DNA of 64,000 nucleotides from Pseudochelatococcus lubricantis (GTDB lineage: Bacteria > Pseudomonadota > Alphaproteobacteria > Rhizobiales > Beijerinckiaceae), in NCBI RefSeq assembly GCF_042432495.1, contig NZ_JBHLXC010000002.1, positions 930,001 to 994,000 of the forward strand. Direction: 5' to 3'. The notes under the pieces are model-generated. The model had not been told where the DNA came from. It searched no databases and worked only from the letters and a program-made list of their open reading frames with translations. The translations under genes were made by a program, and so were the position numbers. Positions 10,705 through 18,306 of the stretch are shown piece after piece (position 1 is the stretch's first letter; each line of letters starts with the position of its first letter).

Positions 10705-11112
10705 ATGACTGCAATCAGGCTGGCGCTCGTCGCCCACGATGCGCGCAAGGACGAACTCGCCTCCTTCGCGGAGCGCCATCGCGTCTTTCTGGGCCAATGC
10801 GCGCTGTTCGCGACCGGCACGACCGGCTTGCGAATCATGGAACGCTGTCCCGAACTCGATATCACACGGCTGAAGAGCGGCCCCTACGGCGGCGACCAGC
10901 AGATCGGCGCGATGATCGCCGAGAACGCGATCGACGTGTTGATCTTCTTCGTCGATCCGCTCTCGCCCCTGCCGCACGATGTCGACGTGAAGGCGCTGAT
11001 GCGCCTCGCGCTTGTCTACGACGTGCCGATGGCGCTGAACCGCGCCACGGCGGAAATGGTTCTCGCGGCCGTGATGCGCGGCGGGAAGGCCGCCGGCGAG
11101 GCGGCGGGATAG
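10705..11112 (+). CDS. mgsA: Methylglyoxal synthase
   Basis: 135 residues from the ATG at 10705, preceded by GGGGAAACGAAGG. It converts dihydroxyacetone phosphate to methylglyoxal, bypassing lower glycolysis. Family marks are [14 protein letters not shown] at the start, [24 protein letters not shown] and the [18 protein letters not shown] segment holding the catalytic Asp/His set. Slightly shorter than the E. coli enzyme (152), as usual in related bacteria. Stands alone between divergent and convergent neighbours. Confidence 0.94.
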   Translation: MTAIRLALVAHDARKDELASFAERHRVFLGQCALFATGTTGLRIMERCPELDITRLKSGPYGGDQQIGAMIAENAIDVLIFFVDPLSPLPHDVDVKALMRLALVYDVPMALNRATAEMVLAAVMRGGKAAGEAAG

Positions 11113-11113
11113 G

Positions 11114-11145
11114 CGCCGGCGGTTCAACCGGCGGATGCCTTTTTC
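11114..11145 (+). terminator. Possible rho-independent terminator of mgsA
   Basis: Short stem CGCCGG (11114-11119) with CCGGCG (11128-11133) around an 8-base loop, followed after six bases by a run of five T at about 11140-11145. It begins two bases after the mgsA stop and overlaps the end of the convergent gene. The stem is short, so confidence is moderate. Confidence 0.4.
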
Positions 11146-11726
11146 CGCGGCATGTCCGGCGTGTCGGCCTCGACCGGCGGGGCAGGCGCGTCTTCCGTTC
11201 CGGTCAGCACGGCAATCCGCTCCGCCACCTCCGCGATGCGCTTGCGCAGCAGCGCGTTTTCCTGCGCGGCGCTGCCGGCCGTGAGGCTCGCGAGCCGCGT
11301 CTCAAGGCCGGCGATGGTGATGCGCCGTGCGTCGCGGTCCTCGGTCATCGCATCGAGTTCCGCCGTGAGCCGCACGTTTTCCTGCGTCGATGCATCGTGC
11401 TCCCGGCGGAGGCTTGCGAGGGCGGAAGCGTCGGCCATCATCTGCTGGCGCAGTGCGGCCTCGACGGTGCCCGACCCGGCCCGGTCCTGCGCGTGGGCGG
11501 CGCGCTCCTTTTCGAGCTGACGCTCCACCTTTCGCACGGCGATGGCGCCTTCGGCCCGCACATAGTCCATCTGCGCGGTGAGTTCATCGATCGAGATCGG
11601 GAACTGCGCCGCCAGCCGGCGCCGGGCGAGACGGCCCGCGCGCGCGTTGACGCCCGGCAGGATCATCAGCGCCAGGACGCTGGCGGCCAGGAATCCGGCC
11701 GCAAAGATCAGGACGGTTTCGAACAC
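11124..11726 (-). CDS. Membrane-anchored coiled-coil protein of unknown function
   Basis: 200 residues. One N-terminal membrane helix (about residues 4-24, hydrophobic, ending before an Arg-rich stretch GRLARRRLAAQFPIS) is followed by a long, charged, heptad-like region from about residue 45 to 175 and a Pro/Lys-rich tail. The start Leu-Ala-Arg-Arg-Arg-Leu...Pro-Ile-Ser-Ile-Asp-Glu-Leu pattern resembles a conserved family of hypothetical proteins in Hyphomicrobiales often labelled SMC-like because of the coiled coil. No enzymatic motif is present. It lies 48 bp after eipA on the same strand, so co-transcription is possible. Confidence 0.7.
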   Translation of the reverse strand: MFETVLIFAAGFLAASVLALMILPGVNARAGRLARRRLAAQFPISIDELTAQMDYVRAEGAIAVRKVERQLEKERAAHAQDRAGSGTVEAALRQQMMADASALASLRREHDASTQENVRLTAELDAMTEDRDARRITIAGLETRLASLTAGSAAQENALLRKRIAEVAERIAVLTGTEDAPAPPVEADTPDMPRKKASAG

Positions 11727-11774
11727 GTCAGCGCCTCGCCTGTTCGGATAATGATTCGGGATCGGAGAGCCCGA

Positions 11775-12437
11775 TCAGAACGGATTCCACGTGGATTGGG
11801 GAGTGAATTTCAGGTAGCCGATATTGACACCCAGTTTAAGCCCCACGCCGGTGCGGATCGGCACCAGAACGACATCCCGCGTCCCTTCGCCTCGGCCCGC
11901 GAGCGCGGAAACCGCGAAGCCCGCCACCAGATAGGCCGAGCCATCGATGCCTGCGAAGCGCTGGAACATGATCTCGACGTTCGGCAGGTGATAGATGAGG
12001 ATCATCGTCCTGTTGCCCGCCCCGCCGAAATCGAAGCCGAGCGAAGGCCCCTGCCAGAACACGACGCGCTCACCCATGTTGCGCGTGTAGACGCGCCCTT
12101 CGCCGTAGCGCAGGCCGCCGAAGAAGGCGCCCGCCGCCTCCTGCCCCAGGATGTAGCCGTTGGGCTTGCCCCAGCGCTCGAAGACGTTCTGCACCGCGAG
12201 CGCCAGGCCACGTGAGGTGGAGCCGAAGAAGCGGTGTCCCGAGTCGACGATTTCCTCTACGTTGAACGTGTCGCCCGAGGCGGGCGCCGGCTCGAAGCCG
12301 GGCGGCGGCGGTTGCTGGGCCAGGGCGCCGTGCGGGCCTGCCGACAGCAGCGCGGCCAGTCCGCTGCCTGCCGAAAGAGCCAGCATTCTGCGCCGTGTGA
12401 GCTGCGGTTGTTTCGTATCACGCGGTGACGAATCCAT
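11775..12437 (-). CDS. eipA: DUF1134 periplasmic protein, EipA-like
   Basis: 220 residues. The N-terminus carries a twin-arginine-like signal (LTRRRMLALSAGSGLAALLSAG, about residues 14-35) ending near ALAQQ. The remaining domain matches DUF1134: FGSTSRGLALAVQNVF, G-Y-I-L-G-Q-E-A-x-G-A, GEGRVYTRN, FDFGG and GYLKFTP. In Brucella abortus the DUF1134 protein EipA is a periplasmic protein needed for cell envelope integrity; the same role here is inferred. A strong SD (AGGAGG, 9 bases before ATG) supports the start. Confidence 0.85.
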   Translation of the reverse strand: MDSSPRDTKQPQLTRRRMLALSAGSGLAALLSAGPHGALAQQPPPPGFEPAPASGDTFNVEEIVDSGHRFFGSTSRGLALAVQNVFERWGKPNGYILGQEAAGAFFGGLRYGEGRVYTRNMGERVVFWQGPSLGFDFGGAGNRTMILIYHLPNVEIMFQRFAGIDGSAYLVAGFAVSALAGRGEGTRDVVLVPIRTGVGLKLGVNIGYLKFTPQSTWNPF

Positions 12438-12552
12438 GCACCCGTTCCTCCTGAGGCATCGCCGGTCGGCACTGTTGGGCCGACGTGTGAAGGTTGGCGC
12501 AGTATCTATGCCAACAATGGCTGTCGCGAGGCAATCGCCGTCGCACGCCTCC

Positions 12553-13461
12553 TCACGGGCGGCAAAAGGCGCCGACAGCAGCAGGATCGCCCCAGGCGAT
12601 GAACGGTCCGTTAACGTGGCCGTCCCGCGCGCGCCCGTAGGTCAGCGGTGCGCCGGCCGGATCGACCACGGTGCCGCCAGCGGCGCGCAGCACTGCGTCT
12701 CCCGCCGCCGTGTCCCACTCCATGGTGCGGCCAAAGCGCGGGTAGACGTCCGCCTCACCCTGCGCGATGACGCAGAACTTGACGGACGAAGATGCCGAGA
12801 CGCGCTCGCATACGGGCAGGCGGGCCAGAAATTCTTCCGTGTGCTCATCGCCGTGGCGGCGGCTCGCGAGCGCGGTCAGGCCGGCCGGCGGCGCCTTGCG
12901 TGTGTGAATGGTCCGCCAGTCCGCCACGGTCGGGCGCGGCTCATAGGGTGTGCGCTTCGTGGCGGCAGCGTGCGCGCCACCGATCCACAGCAGGCCGCTC
13001 GCCGGCGCGTACACCGCGCCCGCCACGGGCATGCCGTTGACGATCGCCGCGAGGTTGACCGTGTATTCGAGGCCGCCGGTGGTGAAATCGCGCGTGCCGT
13101 CGAGCGGGTCGACGAGGAAGAACGCCCTGTCCGCCGTTATATCGCCGGCCGTCTCGCCTGCTTCGGCGCGCGCCGCCGTCTGTTCCTCGGCGATCACGGA
13201 TACGTTTGGAAAATGCACGGCGAGCGTGTCGAGGATATAGCGTTCCGCCTCGACGTCGGCGTCCGTGTAGCTCGACCCGTCCGTCTTGCGGTAGACGCCG
13301 AAGCCGCGCGCCACCGCCTCCAGAATCAGGCCGCCGGCGAGGCGGACGATTTCGCCCAGATGCTCCGCCAGCCGGTCGCGGATGGCGGGCTCGTGCCATC
13401 GGCGATGATCGCCCGCCGCGCCGTCCGGGGGGAAATCGCGCGGGTCTGGAGGCGTCGGCAT
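12553..13461 (-). CDS. cysQ: 3'(2'),5'-bisphosphate nucleotidase, CysQ-like
   Basis: 302 residues of the inositol monophosphatase superfamily. Metal-site motifs are IAEEQ, DPLDGTRDF and EWDTAAGDAVLRAAGG. CysQ hydrolyses 3'-phosphoadenosine 5'-phosphate to AMP, recycling the by-product of sulfate assimilation. The long N-terminus (residues 1-40, ending DRLAEHLGEIVRLAG) is slightly longer than in E. coli CysQ (246). No other sulfate genes are adjacent, so the CysQ label rests on sequence alone; a general inositol phosphatase is the alternative. SD GAGGA lies six bases before the ATG. Confidence 0.82.
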   Translation of the reverse strand: MPTPPDPRDFPPDGAAGDHRRWHEPAIRDRLAEHLGEIVRLAGGLILEAVARGFGVYRKTDGSSYTDADVEAERYILDTLAVHFPNVSVIAEEQTAARAEAGETAGDITADRAFFLVDPLDGTRDFTTGGLEYTVNLAAIVNGMPVAGAVYAPASGLLWIGGAHAAATKRTPYEPRPTVADWRTIHTRKAPPAGLTALASRRHGDEHTEEFLARLPVCERVSASSSVKFCVIAQGEADVYPRFGRTMEWDTAAGDAVLRAAGGTVVDPAGAPLTYGRARDGHVNGPFIAWGDPAAVGAFCRP

Positions 13462-13540
13462 GATGGTTCCTCGGGGCGTGTCGCCGCCCGGTCCGGCCTG
13501 TGGGTCGCGCGATGCGGCTGCCGCTTGACCTGACGATCTG

Positions 13541-13558
13541 TTAACCTGATTTGGTTAG
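13541..13558. promoter_or_regulatory. Possible CtrA-like palindromic site upstream of chpT
   Basis: TTAACC at 13541-13546 and GGTTAG at 13553-13558 form an inverted repeat with a 6-base spacer in the divergent region between cysQ and chpT. TTAACC is the left half of the CtrA recognition consensus (TTAA-N7-TTAA), but the second half here is inverted rather than direct, so the match is incomplete. Its interest comes from chpT being part of the CtrA phosphorelay. Confidence 0.25.
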
Positions 13559-13698
13559 TGTGCAGTGTAGCCGCTTTTCAAGCCCGGCAGCACCGTGTAA
13601 CAGATTTTTTTCGCAAGGTGTCGCCGATCGCAGGAAAACGGCCGCAGCGCGCCAAGGCCGCATCAGGATAGAAACAGATTTTCGCCCGCGGAGCACTC

Positions 13699-14349
13699 AT
13701 GACTTCTGTCTCCCTCGACGCACTCGACCTCGCCGCCTTGCTGTGCAGCCGGGTGTGTCACGACGTCATCAGCCCGGTGGGCGCCATCGTCAACGGCCTC
13801 GAAGTGCTGGAGGACGAGGACGACGCCTCCATGAAGGAGTTCGCGCTCGACCTCATCAAGAAGAGCGCGCGCCAAGCCTCCGCCCGCCTTCAGTTCGCAC
13901 GCCTGGCCTTCGGCGCGGCCGGTTCCGCAGGCGCGGAGATCGATCTGGGCGACGCCGAGCAGGTCGCCAAGGGCTTCATCCACGACGACAAGCTGTCGCT
14001 GGTGTGGAACGCGGAACGGCGGCTGCTGCCGAAAAACAAGGTTAAGCTGCTGCTCAACCTCATCCTGGTAGCGACCAATGCCATTCCGCGCGGCGGGCGC
14101 ATCACGGTCGACGCCGATTTCGGCGCGGCGCCGGCGGAGACCCGTCTGCGCGTCACGGCGCAGGGGCCGCAGGCGCGCATTCCCGTCAACGCTCAGGAAC
14201 TCGTCGCCGGGCGCTCCGCCACGGGCGAGGTGGACGCGCACGGCATCCAGGCCTTCTATACCGGGCTCGTGGCGAATGCGGCGGGGCTTGGCGTGAGCTT
14301 CACCATCGACGGCGACATCGTCACCATCAGCGCTGATCCCCTGAGCTGA
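13699..14349 (+). CDS. chpT: Histidine phosphotransferase ChpT
   Basis: 216 residues. ChpT relays phosphate from the kinase CckA to CtrA and CpdR in the alphaproteobacterial cell-cycle circuit. The conserved phospho-acceptor region is LLCSRVCHDVISPVGAIVNGLEVL with His21, followed by a degenerate HATPase-like C-terminal domain (LLNLILVATNAIPRGGRI). The length and the H-D-x-x-S-P-V-x-A motif are typical of ChpT and distinguish it from ordinary histidine kinases. It overlaps the convergent flavoprotein gene by 23 bp. Confidence 0.92.
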   Translation: MTSVSLDALDLAALLCSRVCHDVISPVGAIVNGLEVLEDEDDASMKEFALDLIKKSARQASARLQFARLAFGAAGSAGAEIDLGDAEQVAKGFIHDDKLSLVWNAERRLLPKNKVKLLLNLILVATNAIPRGGRITVDADFGAAPAETRLRVTAQGPQARIPVNAQELVAGRSATGEVDAHGIQAFYTGLVANAAGLGVSFTIDGDIVTISADPLS

Positions 14350-15598
14350 GCGGCACAGCGGGCGGCGGAGGTTCGCCGCTCCCGCTTTCCAGATAGCGCA
14401 GGATGCCCGCCGCGGCCGCGTGGCCGGTGGCGAAGGTGGCCTGCAGCAGGTAGCCGCCGGTGGGGGCCTCCCAGTCGAGCATCTCGCCGGCCGCGAACAC
14501 GCCGGGCCTCTTGCGCAGCATGTAGTTGTCGTCGATCTCCGCCCTGTGGATGCCGCCTGCCGACGAAATGGCCCGTGCCAGTGGCTGCGTGCCGGTGAGG
14601 CGGATAGGCACGCCCTTGACGAGCGCCGCGAGTTCCCGCGCGGTCGTCGGCAGCGGGCCGGGCTCGCGCACCAGCAGCGCCGCCGCTGGCGACAGGCCGG
14701 CGACCTTGCGCAGGGTGGTCGCTGCCGACTGGCCGGACCGCGCCCGCTCCAGCCGCCACGCCAGTTCCGACTCGCTCATGCCGGTTTGCAGGTCGATCGT
14801 GAGCGTTGCTTCGCCGTCGCGGGCGATGGCCTCTCGCAGTACCGTCGACAGCGCATAGACGGCACCGCCCTCGATGCCGGTCGCGGTGATCATCGCTTCG
14901 CCGTTGGCGGTCAGCCCTTCCGCGTGTAGCGCAATGCGCTTCAGCGGCTCGCCCTCGGCACGGGCTCGAAACACGTCCGACCACGCGACGGTGAAACCGC
15001 AATTCGCGGGGCGCAGGTCCGCGACATCGATGCCCTCGCCGCGCAGCACCTCCACCCAGCCGCCGTCAGAGCCGAGCCGCGGCCACGATCCGCCGCCGAG
15101 CGCCAGCAGCGCGGCATCGGCGCAGACGACACGCTCGCCCTCCGGCGTGGCGAAGCGCAGGTCGCCGTTCGCGAAACCGAGCCAGCAATGGCGGAAGGAG
15201 AAGGCGACGCCGGCCTGCTCCAGCTGTCGCAGCCAGGCGCGCAGCAGCGGCGTGGCCTTGTAGGAGCGCGGAAAGATGCGCCGGCTCGATCCCTCGAAGG
15301 TGGGTTCGCCCAGATCAGCGCTCCACCGGCGCAGGCGCCCGGGCGGAAACGCGCGGATAGCAGGCTCCAGCCAGTCGCGCGCCGGCCCGTATCGCTGCAG
15401 AAACTTGTCGAGCGGCTCCGCGTGCGTGAGGTTCAGCCCGCCGCGTCCCGCCATCAGGAACTTGCGGGCCGGGGAAGGCATGCGCTCGTAGACCGTCACC
15501 GCGCAACCGGCGCGCGCCAGTTCCCCGGCGGCCATCAACCCCGCCGGTCCCGCGCCGACGACGGCGACGGTTCGTCTCGTCTCGTTATCGGCGGACAC
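14327..15598 (-). CDS. FAD-dependent oxidoreductase of the HI0933/TIGR03862 type
   Basis: 423 residues. A Rossmann FAD site is at the start (VAVVGAGPAGLMAAGELARAG), followed by KFLMAGRGGLNLTHAE, typical of the HI0933-like flavoproteins, and the late GGIHRAEIDDNYMLRKRPGVFAAGEMLDWEAPTGGY segment. The substrate of this family is not established. The last 23 bp overlap the end of chpT on the other strand. No operon partner is evident: the next gene upstream on the same strand is the restriction-modification methyltransferase's convergent-side boundary, 185 bp away. Confidence 0.82.
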   Translation of the reverse strand: MSADNETRRTVAVVGAGPAGLMAAGELARAGCAVTVYERMPSPARKFLMAGRGGLNLTHAEPLDKFLQRYGPARDWLEPAIRAFPPGRLRRWSADLGEPTFEGSSRRIFPRSYKATPLLRAWLRQLEQAGVAFSFRHCWLGFANGDLRFATPEGERVVCADAALLALGGGSWPRLGSDGGWVEVLRGEGIDVADLRPANCGFTVAWSDVFRARAEGEPLKRIALHAEGLTANGEAMITATGIEGGAVYALSTVLREAIARDGEATLTIDLQTGMSESELAWRLERARSGQSAATTLRKVAGLSPAAALLVREPGPLPTTARELAALVKGVPIRLTGTQPLARAISSAGGIHRAEIDDNYMLRKRPGVFAAGEMLDWEAPTGGYLLQATFATGHAAAAGILRYLESGSGEPPPPAVPLSSGDQR

Positions 15599-15783
15599 GG
15601 CAGAATGTCCCGCGCCGGCCCGGTGGGCTCATGGTTATGGTGAAATGCGATGACAAGGCGTTCTCCGGACGGATGCGGCGCAAGACAACGCCGCATGGAG
15701 TGAAGCGGCCTCTTGCGAATCGCCGCCTCGCTTTCTCTGGCTGTCGAGGCGCAATCCCGGCCCTGAGGGCAAGGAAGCGCGCC

Positions 15784-16434
15784 CTATTCCGCCGCCGCGA
15801 CGACATTGCCGCGCCGGCTGTGATTGGCATAGGTATCCCAGGTGATGTCGTACTCGCCGGCCTGATTGCCCCACGCCATCCATCCCGTGCGGGTGCCGCG
15901 CGCGAAGAGTTCGAGATAGGGACCCGGGCTGCATGCCTCTACTATATCATAGAATTCGTCCGGCTTGCGGCTGTGCTCGCGCTTTTGCGCGGCGAAAAGA
16001 TTGACCTGCCTGCGGCCGGGAGCCTGCGTCCGGGCGTTCTTGCCCCGCACGCCGAACAGCACCAGCTCCGTCACGTTACGAAAATAGAACCCGACACCCC
16101 GGCCATCGGAGCCCCCATCCTTCCGCACCTTGTGCCAGACGAGGTTGGACTTGTAATCGAAGCCCCACGCCTTCATGACCGCAAGCCCCTCGGGCAGGAG
16201 AGCATTTGGCACCCACAGATAGAGATGCGCGGGGCTTGCAGCCGCTTCGGAGACCGGCAACGCCGCGATCTCGGCGAGTTCCATGGTGCCATAGCGACTG
16301 AGGCGCTTGTGTTCCGGGGCCATCTTGCCGGTCCGGTTCTGGAATCGCCACGGTGGATCGGCGAGGATGGTCGCAAACTTGCGGCCGGCAAGCTGCTGCC
16401 GGAATTCCTCGACGGGGTTCGGGGAGCCTGTCAT
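15784..16434 (-). CDS. MT-A70 family DNA N6-adenine methyltransferase of a type II R-M unit
   Basis: 216 residues from MTGSPNPVEEF. The catalytic motif IV is DPPW (residues 26-29), the hallmark of N6-adenine methyltransferases, in the context FATILADPPWRF; the MT-A70 pattern continues with HLYLWVPNALLPEG, and KPDEFYDIVEACSPGPYLELFARGTRTGW. The start overlaps the stop of the endonuclease gene by ATGA, so the two are translationally coupled. In this pairing the methyltransferase protects the host from its partner nuclease. Base composition is noticeably less GC-rich than the flanking core genes, which suggests acquisition. The target sequence is unknown. Confidence 0.87.
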   Translation of the reverse strand: MTGSPNPVEEFRQQLAGRKFATILADPPWRFQNRTGKMAPEHKRLSRYGTMELAEIAALPVSEAAASPAHLYLWVPNALLPEGLAVMKAWGFDYKSNLVWHKVRKDGGSDGRGVGFYFRNVTELVLFGVRGKNARTQAPGRRQVNLFAAQKREHSRKPDEFYDIVEACSPGPYLELFARGTRTGWMAWGNQAGEYDITWDTYANHSRRGNVVAAAE

Positions 16435-17276
16435 TCCGCACTCCAGTCGCTGATGCACTCAGGCGTGATGCCGATGGCGAGCACAGGACAGCCGCCATTG
16501 CGCCCGGCATTGAGGCGATAGAGGAGTTTGCCCATCCACGTTGTGCTCGCGCCGTATTTTTCCATCGTCGGGCGCGGGTCGCCGTTCCGCTTCGTCTCGA
16601 TGTTCCCATCTTTTTTCAGCGCCGGCCCCACCTGACGGAACACCGTATCCAGACTGCGGCTGCGCGTGACCAGAACGGCAGCATCGATCACGCCGCATTG
16701 CGCGAAGGCGCTGAATGCGTAGAGGTCGCGATCGAACGTCTGATCCTTGCTGTTCCATTCGAGATCGAATGCAACCCTGCCCTTGACATAGTCTATCTTG
16801 TGCCCGTCCAGAAAGTTGGCCCGTCTTATCTCCTTCTGCCGGCGCTCGAACACGGGCCTGCCCGCTTTCGTATTGCGGCTCTGCTCGCGCCACAGCAGGC
16901 GGACGAGCAGGTCTCCCTGCACGACGGTCTCGTGCCAGTTCAGCGGCCGCAGAACCTGAGAGAAAAGCTTGGGAATATCGGATTCGTTGCCGCCGGCGGT
17001 GCGGATCATCTGCGTCGTGATGCTGAAGCCGCGCAGCGCCTCAAGCAGTTCTCCGTACTCGGCCCTGTGGCTCTGATTCAGGATGACGGCAGCGTTCCGG
17101 TAGCTGTAGACCTCGTATTTCGTGCGGATGTCCGCTGGAACCATCGCGTCGACCAACGCCTGCGGATCCGCCGCGTCGCCCGGCGCCGTCGCCACTTCCG
17201 CAAGGGCGACGTCTTCCAGTGCGATTTCGTCCGTCAATTCGTCTGCGGCAATATCGTCGACCACGCTCAACCTCAT
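16431..17276 (-). CDS. BglII/BstYI-like type II restriction endonuclease
   Basis: 281 residues. The central region (residues 158-195: HKIDYVKGRVAFDLEWNSKD and on through FDRDLYAFSAF) matches the BglII/BstYI endonuclease family. Asp162, Glu173 and Asn175 are candidates for the D...E-x-Q/N metal-binding active site. Downstream, LVTRS, KYGASTTWMGKLLYRLNAGR and GCPVLAIGITPECI are also family-like. Residues 1-44 are an acidic extension. The annotated ATG sits right against a GGGAG, so a GTG at codon 5 or Met45 could be the true start. Upstream member of the pair with the MT-A70 methyltransferase. BstYI cuts R-GATC-Y and BglII AGATCT; the site for this enzyme is not known. Confidence 0.82.
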   Translation of the reverse strand: MRLSVVDDIAADELTDEIALEDVALAEVATAPGDAADPQALVDAMVPADIRTKYEVYSYRNAAVILNQSHRAEYGELLEALRGFSITTQMIRTAGGNESDIPKLFSQVLRPLNWHETVVQGDLLVRLLWREQSRNTKAGRPVFERRQKEIRRANFLDGHKIDYVKGRVAFDLEWNSKDQTFDRDLYAFSAFAQCGVIDAAVLVTRSRSLDTVFRQVGPALKKDGNIETKRNGDPRPTMEKYGASTTWMGKLLYRLNAGRNGGCPVLAIGITPECISDWSAE

Positions 17277-17465
17277 CTCCCGTCAACTGACTGGTAACAG
17301 AAAACCGTGAGAACACAAGCGGAACGACTGGCCGGACCGAGCAACCCGGGGCATGATTCACAGCTTTCCGGTTTCCTCTCGCCGCCGCCTGTCCGTGTGC
17401 CCTGATCCGGTCCGCGCCAACTGTCCGCCTGTGCGTTGCCCGCGCGATTCATGCTATGGAAAGCC

Positions 17466-18206
17466 ATGCAATGGCAGGACGAAGGCATTGTACTCGGCAT
17501 CAGGCGGCACGGGGAGACGAGCGTCATCCTCGATCTGCTGACGCGCGCGCGCGGCCGTCACGGCGGGCTGTTGCGTGGCGGGCGTTCGTTGCGCATGCAG
17601 CCGGTGCTGCAGACGGGAAATTCGGTCGAGGCCGTCTGGCGCGGGCGCGTCGAGGGCCAGCTCGGCCAGTACCGCGTCGAGGGCACCGTGTCGCGCGCCG
17701 CCCGCTTTCTCGATTCGCCGCTGGCGCTGAACGGTCTCGGCCTGCTCGCCGATCTGCTGCGCCTGTTGCCCGAGCGCGATCCGCATCCTGCCCTCTACGA
17801 CGCCGCACTCGTCGTGCTCGACCACCTGGACGAGGCCGGCATCGCCCCCGTGCTGCTCGTGCGCTTCGAACTCGCCCTGCTCGCGGAATTCGGCTTCGGT
17901 CTCGATCTCACGCAATGCGCCGTGACGGGCGCGACGCAGGACCTCATCTATGTATCGCCACGAACCGGGCGGGCAGTGTCGGCGCGGGCCGGCGAGCCAT
18001 ACCAGGACAGGCTGCTGGCGCTGCCGGCCTTCCTGCGCGATTCCGGCAACGGGCGGGGCTTCATGGCGGGTGCAGGCCATCCCGGCAACGCGGCGGTGCG
18101 GGCGGGCTTCGCGCTCACCGGCCATTTCCTCGCGCGCCACATCTACGGCTCCCGCGACGCACCGCTGCCGGACGCGCGGGCGCGCCTGCTGTCGCTGCTC
18201 GCGTGA
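17466..18206 (+). CDS. recO: DNA repair protein RecO
   Basis: 246 residues from MQWQDEGIVLGIRRHGE, the usual N-terminal pattern; earlier in-frame ATGs at 17436 and 17454 lack family similarity. RecO anneals single strands and loads RecA with RecR in the RecFOR gap-repair pathway. The N-terminal OB-fold is residues 1-80; the LLAEFGFGLDLTQCAVTG segment is characteristic of alphaproteobacterial members. 100 bp before parC, possibly co-transcribed. Confidence 0.93.
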   Translation: MQWQDEGIVLGIRRHGETSVILDLLTRARGRHGGLLRGGRSLRMQPVLQTGNSVEAVWRGRVEGQLGQYRVEGTVSRAARFLDSPLALNGLGLLADLLRLLPERDPHPALYDAALVVLDHLDEAGIAPVLLVRFELALLAEFGFGLDLTQCAVTGATQDLIYVSPRTGRAVSARAGEPYQDRLLALPAFLRDSGNGRGFMAGAGHPGNAAVRAGFALTGHFLARHIYGSRDAPLPDARARLLSLLA

Positions 18207-18306
18207 TGCACGGGCCTGTCCGACGCAAGGCGGCTTGCGATGATCGGTGTCGTTCGATATATGTTCGCGACAAGACGGGATTCGGTGCGGGGTTCTCAGG
18301 GGTTCA

